A stretch of 64,000 nt of DNA from Candidatus Centipeda massiliensis. Its GTDB lineage: Bacteria; Bacillota; Negativicutes; Selenomonadales; Selenomonadaceae. The stretch is from NCBI RefSeq assembly GCF_900290285.1, contig NZ_LT985757.1, positions 69,987 through 133,986 on the forward strand, written 5' to 3'. Position numbers and translations under genes: made by a program. Under the pieces are notes generated by a model. That model saw only the letters and a program-made list of their open reading frames with translations, did no database searches and was not told where the DNA came from. This document shows positions 56,155 to 64,000 of this stretch, in pieces (the stretch's first letter is position 1; every line of letters begins with the position of its first letter).

Positions 56155-57164
56155 GTAAATTTTCTCCTCAGTTCAAGCTTACGGTACTGGTGCTCGTGCT
56201 TGTTGCAACGATTTTTACCTCCTTCCTGTTGGGACGTTTCCCTCTCAGTCTATCAGATGTCATTTCTGCATTCGGCGGTTGGTTGGGAATTGCACCGGAG
56301 ACGCACACTGCCTCCTCTGTCGTGATTGAATTGCGTTTGCCGCGCATCATCGGTGCGGTCATGGTTGGAGCGGCACTCTCCGTATCCGGAGCAGCCTATC
56401 AGGTCATGTTCCGCAACCCGATGGTCTCCCCTGCCATCCTCGGTGTCTCAGCAGGTGCGGCGTTTGGTACGGCGGTCGCCATTCTGTGGAGTGCATCCAC
56501 ATTTTTCATACATACAATGACCTTTGTCGGCGGTCTGTGCGCGGTCGCGATCACATACGTGATCGGTGCAAAGCTCTGCCGCGGCGGCAATACGACACTT
56601 GCGATCATCCTCTCGGGCATCATTGTGAGCACGCTCTTCACATCCCTGCTCTCCATGATCAAATATATCGCCGATCCTTATGATAAACTGCCCGTCATTG
56701 TCTACTGGCTGATGGGGAGTCTTGCATCCATTTCACTCGACAGTCTCTTCTTCCCGCTCATATTTATGGGAGCGGCATTCATCCCGCTCTTTCTCCTGCG
56801 TTGGCGCATCAATCTGCTCTCCTTTGGCGATGAGGAGGCACAGACACTTGGGATTCCCGTGGAACGTCTCCGTCTCATCGTCATTCTCTGCGCCACACTG
56901 CTGACGGCGGCGGCGGTTTCGCTCTCTGGCATCATCGGCCTAGTCGGTCTGATTGTGCCGCATCTCGTGCGCTTTATCGTGGGACCTGACTTCCGATTTC
57001 TCCTGCCGTGTTCGGCACTCATGGGCGGGCTTTTTCTGCTTGCTTCAGATAATCTCGCACGAACTCTGTGGACGATGGAGATTCCGCTTGGGATTCTCAC
57101 ATCACTCTTCGGTGTGCCGTTCTTTCTCTATCTGCTGATTAAATATCATCATGGCTGGGATTAA
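56151..57164 (+). CDS. FecCD-family ABC transporter permease
   Basis: A 337-residue inner-membrane permease for iron-siderophore, heme or cobalamin import, with about ten membrane helices. Family marks are RLPRIIGAVMVGAALSVSGA, FRNPMVSPAILGVSAGAAFG, the coupling-loop region GDEEAQTLGIPVERLR and GLIVPHLVRFIVGPD. The ATG at 56151 overlaps the stop of the restored binding-protein frame. The protein itself looks complete. Confidence 0.93.
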   Translation: MSKFSPQFKLTVLVLVLVATIFTSFLLGRFPLSLSDVISAFGGWLGIAPETHTASSVVIELRLPRIIGAVMVGAALSVSGAAYQVMFRNPMVSPAILGVSAGAAFGTAVAILWSASTFFIHTMTFVGGLCAVAITYVIGAKLCRGGNTTLAIILSGIIVSTLFTSLLSMIKYIADPYDKLPVIVYWLMGSLASISLDSLFFPLIFMGAAFIPLFLLRWRINLLSFGDEEAQTLGIPVERLRLIVILCATLLTAAAVSLSGIIGLVGLIVPHLVRFIVGPDFRFLLPCSALMGGLFLLASDNLARTLWTMEIPLGILTSLFGVPFFLYLLIKYHHGWD

Positions 57165-57175
57165 AGAGGGACGAT

Positions 57176-57955
57176 ATGTTACTGGAACTAAAATCGGTTT
57201 CCTGCGGCTATGGGAGCGTTCCCATCTTTCAAAATATTTCCTTTGCTGTCAATCGTGGAGAGACGCTCTGTCTGCTTGGCCCGAACGGCGTTGACAAAAC
57301 AAGGCTCTTCAAGACGATTCTGGGGCTGCTGTCCCCGCTGGCGGGTGATATATTTCTATCTGGTGAGAATATGTCTGCATGGACAGCAGAGGAGCGGGCG
57401 CGACGCATTGCCTACGTCCCGCAGGTGCATACGCCCCCCTTCCCCTTCACCGTTCACGATGTCGTACTGATGGGGCGGGCTGCCCACATCGGCAGTCTCG
57501 GCATTCCCGGGAAAAGGGATCAACGAATTGCAGACGATGCGATCGAAATGCTTGGCATCGCACATCTTTCGCAAAAGATCTATACGAAGATCAGCGGTGG
57601 AGAACGCCAACTCGTCCTCTTGGCACGTGCCATTGCACAGCAGCCGCGGCTCCTGTGTATGGACGAACCCACGGCGAGCCTTGATTTCGGCAATCAGGTG
57701 CTCGTGATGAACCGCATCCGTGCGCTCAGTGCGACGGGGATCACGGTGATCATGACGACCCACGCCCCCAGTCATGCCTTTTACTGTGCCGACCAGACTG
57801 CAGTCATGGGACGGGACGGCGTGTTTTTCGTCGGTCATACAAATGAGATAATCACAGAGGAGCGTCTGGAAAAACTGTACGGAATTACGGCAAAGATTGT
57901 CGGTTATGCTGACATTCCTGAGACACGCACCTGTGTCCCCCTTCCTCCACAGTAA
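57176..57955 (+). CDS. FecE-type ABC transporter ATP-binding protein with altered Walker A
   Basis: A 259-residue ATPase partner of the FecCD permease, 11 bp downstream, with AGAGGG before the ATG. The signature ISGGERQLV, Walker B RLLCMDEPTASLD and H-loop TTHAPSHA are normal. The Walker A reads GPNGVDKTRL where GPNGxGKTTL is expected: the glycine before the lysine is Asp, and the second Thr is Arg. By family knowledge this loop contacts the ATP phosphates, so activity is probably lost or strongly reduced. Both changes are explained by single base substitutions. Confidence 0.88.
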   Translation: MLLELKSVSCGYGSVPIFQNISFAVNRGETLCLLGPNGVDKTRLFKTILGLLSPLAGDIFLSGENMSAWTAEERARRIAYVPQVHTPPFPFTVHDVVLMGRAAHIGSLGIPGKRDQRIADDAIEMLGIAHLSQKIYTKISGGERQLVLLARAIAQQPRLLCMDEPTASLDFGNQVLVMNRIRALSATGITVIMTTHAPSHAFYCADQTAVMGRDGVFFVGHTNEIITEERLEKLYGITAKIVGYADIPETRTCVPLPPQ

Positions 57956-57960
57956 AAATA

Positions 57961-57998
57961 GAGCAGTGACGTATTGTGTGCGTCACTGCTCTGTTTTT
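57961..57998 (+). terminator. Terminator of the ABC transporter operon
   Basis: Perfect 11-bp stem GAGCAGTGACG (57961-57971) / CGTCACTGCTC (57981-57991), then TGTTTTT. Repeat copy C begins within the end of this T-run. Confidence 0.85.
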
Positions 57999-58164
57999 AA
58001 GGAATCGATGATAAAATGAAGTCCGTCGTATTGGTGCAGATTTTTTGTCCTGTCAAGGAGACAAACCGGACGCATAGCAAAGGCTATGTGGAGGATTTGT
58101 CGACGAAGAGAGGGCGAAAAAGATGCGCTAAGACGGCGGTGCTGAATTTATCAGTGCTTCCTTA
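57998..58164 (-). repeat. MITE-like repeat, copy C, inverted
   Basis: Complete third copy of 167 bp in the opposite orientation to copies A and B. It is bounded by TA (57998-57999, 58163-58164). Terminal repeats are AAGGAATCGATGATAAAAT at the left and the complement of AAGGAAGCACTGATAAATT at the right. The hairpin CATAGC-AAAG-GCTATG is at 58073-58088. The right-hand TTA is the complement of the addA stop codon. It lies between convergent genes, against the T-run of the upstream terminator. Confidence 0.85.
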
Positions 58165-61100
58165 GATATCCCACATTTTTACTTCTGTGCCTGTATCAAG
58201 CAGGAAGAGATAGGATTCTTTAACCGGTTTGCCAAGGATGGTCTCTACGGCATCGCAGTAAAGATCGATCTGGAACTGATAGCGCGCCCGCGCAGCATCG
58301 GCGGAGATTTTACGATCGGTCTTGTAGTCGAGCAGGATGTAGTCACCGTTTTTCTCCTCAAAGAGGACATCGATGATGCCCTGCAAAAAGATCTGATCGC
58401 TGTCGTCCATCGCATCTGCATAATAGCGATGTGCCGGCAAAAGTCGTCCAAACGGAAGCTCACGATAGACTGCTGCTGCATCACGCATACGCTGTCCCAG
58501 TTTTGAACCGACAAACTTCCAGATCTTTCCAGGCTCAATGCTCCTGCGCTCCGCTTCGGTGAGAATTCCCTTTTCCAGAAGGACATCTGCCTGCCGTGCA
58601 ATGGCATCGATGTCTGCGGCATCTCCCAGGTCGAGCTGCTGCATGACCGTGTGCATCGCTGTACCGCGCTCCATTGGAGTCAGATACTCCCGCTCTGTGG
58701 AACGAAGGAATCGCGGCACCTCCCATTCCTGCGGCGTATTTGACGAATCACCAACAGCAGGAAGAAGTGGAGCGACGGTTTCATCCTCAGCTGCTTGCCG
58801 GCGCTTAAGCTCGGTGACACTGGTCTTGGCATGGATCTGTGACGTTCCACGGAGATCATATTGCCAGCCCAGAACTTCCGCAACATGATCCGCGTCATCG
58901 CCCTCGGGAAGCGGTTGATCCTCACGTACGGCAGAGAGAATGGCATCCTCGTTTTCCTGTGCTTCTTTTTGTGTCGTGCGTATATTCTCGTCAATGATCC
59001 GTACATCGAAGCGCGCCTTTTGTTGACTTGGCGCACGGCGCACAATATCATCCGCATCGTCAAACAGCACTGCACCATCGGGATGCCGCATAAGGGCAAG
59101 GGCAATCCAATCGAGATAGCATTTTGCCCCGAGAACAGCCTCCTTTGGAAACACAGTATCCTCTGTCTGTGCGTATGTGAGACAATTCTCGCGCAGCTGC
59201 TCCAATGCGTCCCTGCCCTTGCGTGAAATGTTGAGTGTTCCAGTCAGAATGAGCTTTTCCTGCGCGCGTGTCATGGCAACATAGAGGATGCGCATTTCCT
59301 CCGCCATCGCTTCCCGGCGAATAACTGCCTTGACCTTCCTGCGTGACATGGTGTCGTATTTCTGCCGCCCTGTGACTGTATTCTCATGGACAAGAAGCCC
59401 AATCCCCTCGCGTGCATGGTGGAGCAGATCGCCCTTTGTATCCTGTGTATTGAATTGACCCGCGATATTCGCGAGAAAAACAATAGGGAACTCCAGCCCC
59501 TTGCTTCGGTGAATCGTCATAATGCGTACGACATCCTCTGTTTCGCCGAGGGTGCGTGCAACGGAGAGATCCGTTCTGCGGCGTTTCAACGCGTCAATAT
59601 ACCGCAGGAAGCGAAACAGACCGCGTTCGTTTGTCCGCTCAAAATCAGCAGCACGGTCGATGAGCATACGCAGATTTGCCTGACGCAGGACGCCGCCGGG
59701 GAGTGTGCCAACATAGTCATAGTACCCTGTGTCACGGTAGAGCATCCAAAGCAGCTCCGGGACACTGTGAATGAGAGCATAGTGCCGCCAGCCTCGAATA
59801 CGCTCCAACGCGTGCGCCGCCCTTTCGTTGAGTTCGGGGGGAAGATCAGCCTCCGTCGCTCCGGTCAGCATATCGTAGACACTGCCAATCGGGGTATGGA
59901 TGCGCAGTGTCGCCATCTCCTCCATCGTAAGCCCGATCATCGGCGATGTGAGTATGGCGGCAAGCGGCGTGTCCTGACGCGCGTTGTCAAGGACTGCGAG
60001 CAGGGATAATACCATGCGTATCTCGCTCGCTTCGAAATAACCTGCGGTATCATCTGCATACGCCGGCACATTCTCTGCACGCAGTGCGTCGAGCAGAATT
60101 CCCGCACGCCCCTTTGCACCCCGGAGGAGAATCACAATGTCCTTATTTCGGATGCTTTTCCCATTGTGAAGGACAGACCCATCCTCCTTGAGTTCACGAA
60201 TGCGGCGCGCGATAAAATGTGCCTCAATCTCGAATGCCTTTCGCTCCTCTTCCCCCTGCTCCTCCTCGTCGACAGAATAATCGGCGCGCAGGAGGTTGAT
60301 CTCCAGCGGTTGTGCCAGCGACTTTCCCTGCAACGTCTCACCAAACACGCGTCCCGGATTGAGACGTGCATTTTCGTCGTATGTGATCTCTACGGCCTCT
60401 TTGCTCATAATCTGTGAGAAGATCTCGTTGATCGGCTCGAGTACCTCAGCACGGCTGCGGAAGTTTTCGGACATGGTCACGAGTTCGCCTTCTGCGCTGC
60501 ACGTACGATATGCCTCATAGGTATTCTGAAAGAGAGTTGGATCAGCCAGCCGGAAACGATAGATACTCTGCTTCACATCACCGACAATGAAACGATTGTG
60601 CTCACGTGCAATCTGGCGCAGGATTCCCTCCTGCAGTCCATTTGTGTCTTGGTACTCGTCCACCATGATGGCGGTATAATGCGCACGCAGCTCGTCAGCG
60701 ATCTCCGTCGGATCGGCGATGGTCGGATCCGCCTGCAGCCGCTCCGGATGTTTGCAGAGAAGGGTGAGCGCCGTATGCTCGAGATCACTGAAATCGAGAA
60801 TGCCGCGTGCCATTTTTTCTTTTTGAAGGGCTGTATGAAATTTCATTGCAAGGCTTGCGTATGCACGAATGGCAGTATTTGCACGGTTCTCTGTTTCGCA
60901 CAGTTCCTGCGAGGTTGCAGGAAGCGGTGTAATGCAGGAATCCCATCCGGCATGAATCTTCTCCGTGAGCTTCAGCAGCTGTTCCCCGATTTTGGCATCG
61001 TACTCTTCGACAGCCTTGCGCGGAATGTTTTTCCTATTTTTTTTTGCTGCAGCCGCTTCCATGCGGAATGTGTCCCATGCTTTGTCATCGTTGGTATTCA

Positions 61101-61932
61101 GAGCCGCATTGAGTTCTCGTTTCACCCCCTCATAGAGTTCTTGATTATGTATGAGCGCATCGATGGTTTTTACGCAGGCCGCACGCAAGTCATGATCTTC
61201 GTTTAGGAGTGCGATCGCCGCCTCATAATCTGTGCAAACTTGAGTGATATTTCTTTGCAGCTCATCTGTGAGCATCCGAAATCCTCGGCGCTCCCAACAT
61301 GGAGCGTCATCGCTTTCCTGCCCCTGTGCAGCCAGCCATGTCATGGGCGATGGCTGGCTGAGCGAAAAGGCGTACAGATCAAGAATCTCATTTTGCAGCT
61401 TCTCATCATCTCCCTTGATTCCACCGTAGGCATCGGCAAAGTATAGAAAGTCCGCTGCAGCGGTCTCATACTCATGTTCAAGCATCTGCTCAAACACATC
61501 GTTTTTCAGCAGATGTATTTCCTGCTCGCTTGCAATCCGGAATGTCGGAGGAATCTCCGTTGCGTCAATGTGCGACTGTATCAAGCGCTGGCAAAAGGAA
61601 TGAAATGTCGAGATGTCTGCTCCCGTGAGCAGGACGCGCTGACGCTCCATAGCACTGATCTGTTCGAATGAACCGCCGCTTTCGGTCAGGACGTTGATCT
61701 CCTCATTGAGTGCCATCTCAATGCGTTCACGCATCTCTGAAGCAGCTGCCTTGGTGAATGTGAGGACAAGGATATGATCCAGGGACAGCTCTCCTCTGCG
61801 TACCTGCGAGATAATGCGTTCGACTAGAACGCGGGTCTTACCGGAACCTGCTGCCGCCGCAACGAGAATGTTCTTTCCTCGAGTCTCAATCGCTTTTTTT
61901 TGATCTTCGGTAAACTGCATCTTCTCTGCCAT
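58162..61932 (-). CDS. addA: ATP-dependent helicase/nuclease subunit A (AddA)
   Basis: RecB-like subunit of the AddAB break-processing complex. The 1256-residue protein has Walker A AAAAGSGKTRVLVER at the N-terminus, UvrD motifs (MVDEYQDTNGLQEGIL, IMTIHRSKGLEFPIVFL, LYVAMTRAQEKL) and a C-terminal RecB nuclease domain with IIDVLFEE and LLDYKTDR. The ATG at 61932 overlaps the addB stop as TGATG and follows GGAGG. Its TAA stop is formed at the edge of repeat copy C, and no other terminator is visible. Confidence 0.95.
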   Translation of the reverse strand: MAEKMQFTEDQKKAIETRGKNILVAAAAGSGKTRVLVERIISQVRRGELSLDHILVLTFTKAAASEMRERIEMALNEEINVLTESGGSFEQISAMERQRVLLTGADISTFHSFCQRLIQSHIDATEIPPTFRIASEQEIHLLKNDVFEQMLEHEYETAAADFLYFADAYGGIKGDDEKLQNEILDLYAFSLSQPSPMTWLAAQGQESDDAPCWERRGFRMLTDELQRNITQVCTDYEAAIALLNEDHDLRAACVKTIDALIHNQELYEGVKRELNAALNTNDDKAWDTFRMEAAAAKKNRKNIPRKAVEEYDAKIGEQLLKLTEKIHAGWDSCITPLPATSQELCETENRANTAIRAYASLAMKFHTALQKEKMARGILDFSDLEHTALTLLCKHPERLQADPTIADPTEIADELRAHYTAIMVDEYQDTNGLQEGILRQIAREHNRFIVGDVKQSIYRFRLADPTLFQNTYEAYRTCSAEGELVTMSENFRSRAEVLEPINEIFSQIMSKEAVEITYDENARLNPGRVFGETLQGKSLAQPLEINLLRADYSVDEEEQGEEERKAFEIEAHFIARRIRELKEDGSVLHNGKSIRNKDIVILLRGAKGRAGILLDALRAENVPAYADDTAGYFEASEIRMVLSLLAVLDNARQDTPLAAILTSPMIGLTMEEMATLRIHTPIGSVYDMLTGATEADLPPELNERAAHALERIRGWRHYALIHSVPELLWMLYRDTGYYDYVGTLPGGVLRQANLRMLIDRAADFERTNERGLFRFLRYIDALKRRRTDLSVARTLGETEDVVRIMTIHRSKGLEFPIVFLANIAGQFNTQDTKGDLLHHAREGIGLLVHENTVTGRQKYDTMSRRKVKAVIRREAMAEEMRILYVAMTRAQEKLILTGTLNISRKGRDALEQLRENCLTYAQTEDTVFPKEAVLGAKCYLDWIALALMRHPDGAVLFDDADDIVRRAPSQQKARFDVRIIDENIRTTQKEAQENEDAILSAVREDQPLPEGDDADHVAEVLGWQYDLRGTSQIHAKTSVTELKRRQAAEDETVAPLLPAVGDSSNTPQEWEVPRFLRSTEREYLTPMERGTAMHTVMQQLDLGDAADIDAIARQADVLLEKGILTEAERRSIEPGKIWKFVGSKLGQRMRDAAAVYRELPFGRLLPAHRYYADAMDDSDQIFLQGIIDVLFEEKNGDYILLDYKTDRKISADAARARYQFQIDLYCDAVETILGKPVKESYLFLLDTGTEVKMWDI

Positions 61933-64000
61933 CACTCTTCACCTCCCTGCATAATGATTTGTGCAATCTCTTCCATCGCCGTCTGTGCATTATCCGCAAT
62001 ATCATGGTAGCAGTCCCCCCGCCCAAGATCCGGCTCAAAGGCACAGACGGAGCGATAGGCACAGAAGGTACAGGCATTTCGATTCTGAAAACGATAAGGA
62101 GAGACACGGATATTGCCATGCAGGATCTCCTCGGCTGTCTCACGGATCAGGACAGGAAGATACGAAAGGAGCTGCTCAAATTCCTCCCGTGAGCGAATGA
62201 ATTGTGCCGAACTCTTGGAAAGGCTGCCGCCTTTATTGAATGATATGCAGATGTGATCCGACATTTTATCAATCTTCTTCAAAATCTCTACATCATCGAT
62301 CAACATACCCGTGAGCACCATGCCGTTTGCAACCTTTTGGTGCAGCGTATGATCGTCCAAACGCACATCGCTCTTGACGACGGGATTGACGACGGGCGCG
62401 TAGAGCATGCCTGCGGGAAACGTTTCCGCGTCACTGAGCAGGGAACGCACAACGAAGAGATAGAGCAGGAGCTGCATTTTCAGTCCGTGACGAATCTCCG
62501 GAAGAAGGAGTGATGTGCTGCCTGTTTTATAGTCAAGGACGAGATAGAGATCCTGCTCTTTGGTCAGGTCAAATCGGTCGATCTGTCCGCGCAGGGATAG
62601 TGTCATCCCACCCTCAAGCTGAAACTCCATCAAGGGGATGTGATCGCCGCGGCGGCCGAAGCTGATCTCAAACCCGTAGGGGTGAAAGGAAGATGCCTTC
62701 GCCCACGAGGTAAGATGTCGAATGACCTGTTGTGCCGTGCGCCGAATCCGCTCGATCCGGTGGCGGTAAGCCGCAGAACTCATCAGGATGGAGCTGCGTA
62801 CACGCGGTACAATTTGCTGCAGCAGTTCATCAATCTTTGCTGCACTTTTGACCTCTGCCGCACACCAGTCATTCGCGTGTTCTCTACGAACCCACTCCCC
62901 GTACCCATAGAGAATCTCGTGCAGAAGCGTACCGAAGTCGCTGCTCTGAAACTCATAGACATCGCGTTCTCTGAGACCAAGTCCATACATTGCGAAGTGA
63001 CGGAATGGACATTGACGAAATGTTTCCAGCCGCGTTGTACTTCCACTGATACGGCCGTTACGCGCAAACAGTTTGCCTGCAATTTGATCGGAGAGTTCTT
63101 CCTCTCGCGGTGATGAAAAAAGCCCCCGCACCATCAGTCTCAGCAGCGGCTGCATCGCTGGATTGTTGCGCATCCAGTTGTAGACATCGCCCCAGAGAGT
63201 CCGCATCTTCCCTTGCTCTTTCTGTCCCTGCAAAGCTCCGGCAAGCGATGAAAGCACCGGATATGGGGCAGAGAGAACGAGGTCGTCCTCACGTTCCAGC
63301 ATGGCGAGCGGAATGGACAGAATATCCGGACAGAGCATGCGCAGACGTGCAATCAGGGGCGATGGAGCGAGCGCTGTTCCATCGACGGCGGAAAGTGCAT
63401 AGGATACACATAGATATTGCCGCGCCTCTGTAAAACCGCGATAGAGCTGATAACGCTCCAAAAAGCTCTGCTCATGACTCCCGCCAAAGATTGTATGCTG
63501 TGTCTTCGCAAGGGATTCGCGAATGGAGAGTCGATCTGCATCCGACAGAACCCCCTGCGGCGATCCGGCACGCGGCATCGTCCCCGCATTTGCGCCGACA
63601 ATATACGCTGCACGGATTCCTGCAAGACTGTTCTGATCAAATGCCGCTATTGTGACATGATCCAACCCCGGCGGAATGAGCGAGATTTCGAGCGCATCCA
63701 AGCCATCTCCCAGCAGCTCCTCGAAGTCGCGGGCAAAGATGACCTGATCTCCGCTGACCTCAACCAGCTGTTCGAACAGTGCCATACAGGAAGACCAGAT
63801 CTGTCTGTTTGCTGCGGCATCTGCCAGACGCCCTTCTGCATCAGCGACGCCCCTCCATAGTTCGAGGGTTTTTGGCACTTCAAGCTCCGTGAGAAAGTCA
63901 TAGAGAGCCTGTGTACGTTCATACGCGGTACTGCCATCGCGGAAAAGATTCTGCGTCAATATGGAAAGTGGAGCCGCGATGCGTCTTCGGACGGAATCAA
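61932..64000 (-). CDS. addB: ATP-dependent helicase/deoxyribonuclease subunit B (AddB), N-terminus cut by window edge
   Basis: Chi-recognition and nuclease subunit of AddAB. The frame stays open to the right edge; about 690 codons are visible of an expected 1100 or more. The nuclease domain shows LRGQIDRFDL and LVLDYKTG. Iron-sulfur cysteines are in ETFRQCPFRHF and in NACTFCAYRSVC near the C-terminus. The visible part of the helicase-like region includes IVGANAGTMPR. An in-frame TTG at 63959 is not the true start. Confidence 0.93.
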   Translation of the reverse strand, partial: DSVRRRIAAPLSILTQNLFRDGSTAYERTQALYDFLTELEVPKTLELWRGVADAEGRLADAAANRQIWSSCMALFEQLVEVSGDQVIFARDFEELLGDGLDALEISLIPPGLDHVTIAAFDQNSLAGIRAAYIVGANAGTMPRAGSPQGVLSDADRLSIRESLAKTQHTIFGGSHEQSFLERYQLYRGFTEARQYLCVSYALSAVDGTALAPSPLIARLRMLCPDILSIPLAMLEREDDLVLSAPYPVLSSLAGALQGQKEQGKMRTLWGDVYNWMRNNPAMQPLLRLMVRGLFSSPREEELSDQIAGKLFARNGRISGSTTRLETFRQCPFRHFAMYGLGLRERDVYEFQSSDFGTLLHEILYGYGEWVRREHANDWCAAEVKSAAKIDELLQQIVPRVRSSILMSSAAYRHRIERIRRTAQQVIRHLTSWAKASSFHPYGFEISFGRRGDHIPLMEFQLEGGMTLSLRGQIDRFDLTKEQDLYLVLDYKTGSTSLLLPEIRHGLKMQLLLYLFVVRSLLSDAETFPAGMLYAPVVNPVVKSDVRLDDHTLHQKVANGMVLTGMLIDDVEILKKIDKMSDHICISFNKGGSLSKSSAQFIRSREEFEQLLSYLPVLIRETAEEILHGNIRVSPYRFQNRNACTFCAYRSVCAFEPDLGRGDCYHDIADNAQTAMEEIAQIIMQGGEE

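Noticed and set aside
1-64000. CRISPR arrays, tRNA or rRNA genes, integrase or phage genes
   Set aside because: None seen by eye on either strand; short or degenerate tRNA-like sequences could have been missed without a tRNA search.

Overview
The window looks like chromosomal DNA of a diderm Firmicute of the Negativicutes, most likely a Selenomonas-like genus. Most genes are typical of Firmicutes: short HisG with HisZ, a YerC-type TrpR relative, ScpA/ScpB, MutS2, AddAB, and the ribF-rpsO-pnp and smc-ftsY orders. A piece of a TonB-dependent outer-membrane receptor points to an outer membrane. The genus is inferred from gene content only. No rRNA, tRNA, CRISPR array or prophage was seen, and no stretch above 300 bases lacks a gene or a described element.

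Layout. 1-6415 (minus) is a compact histidine operon hisG-D-C-B-H-A-F-IE, with hisIE cut by the left edge. 6573-9569 holds a plus-strand 2-hydroxyacid dehydrogenase facing a yerC-hisZ-HD gene set. 9672-10832 has an orphan HlyD-like adaptor, a terminator and a small mobile-looking repeat. 10830-21821 carries alaS, ftsK, a SAM-recycling pair (mtaD, ahcY), a corrinoid adenosyltransferase, pnp and rpsO. 21907-26784 has ribF, murB, trmL, ilvD and a second corrinoid adenosyltransferase. A plus-strand secreted SGNH hydrolase follows. 28494-49671 is a long minus-strand housekeeping run: queA, spoIID-like, queH, ruvBAC, yebC, tyrS, a class A PBP, mutS2, a U32 peptidase-like gene, scpBA, an M50 protease, a Nudix hydrolase, ftsY and smc. 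Plus-strand fba and a zinc-type binding lipoprotein follow, then tadA and a HIT protein. The right end holds a worn metal-chelate uptake block and addAB, with addB cut by the right edge.

The most unusual content is an undescribed-looking repeat of about 165 bp, flanked by TA dinucleotides and with imperfect terminal inverted repeats. It occurs three times (10668-10832, 53378-53528, 57998-58164 inverted). In two copies the TA plus the first base of the element form the TAA stop codon of the neighbouring gene (alaS, addA). The second and third copies bracket, in opposite orientation, the block TonB-receptor fragment / DUF364 protein / FecBCD-type ABC transporter. That block shows three independent signs of decay: a receptor truncated at the element, a frameshift at a seven-C run in the binding protein, and a Walker A motif in the ATPase that has lost its conserved glycine.

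Other points of note are a deaminase-hydrolase pair that may recycle S-adenosylhomocysteine through S-inosylhomocysteine, terminators embedded in convergent coding sequences, and clear inverted repeats at the ilvD and zinc-lipoprotein promoters.
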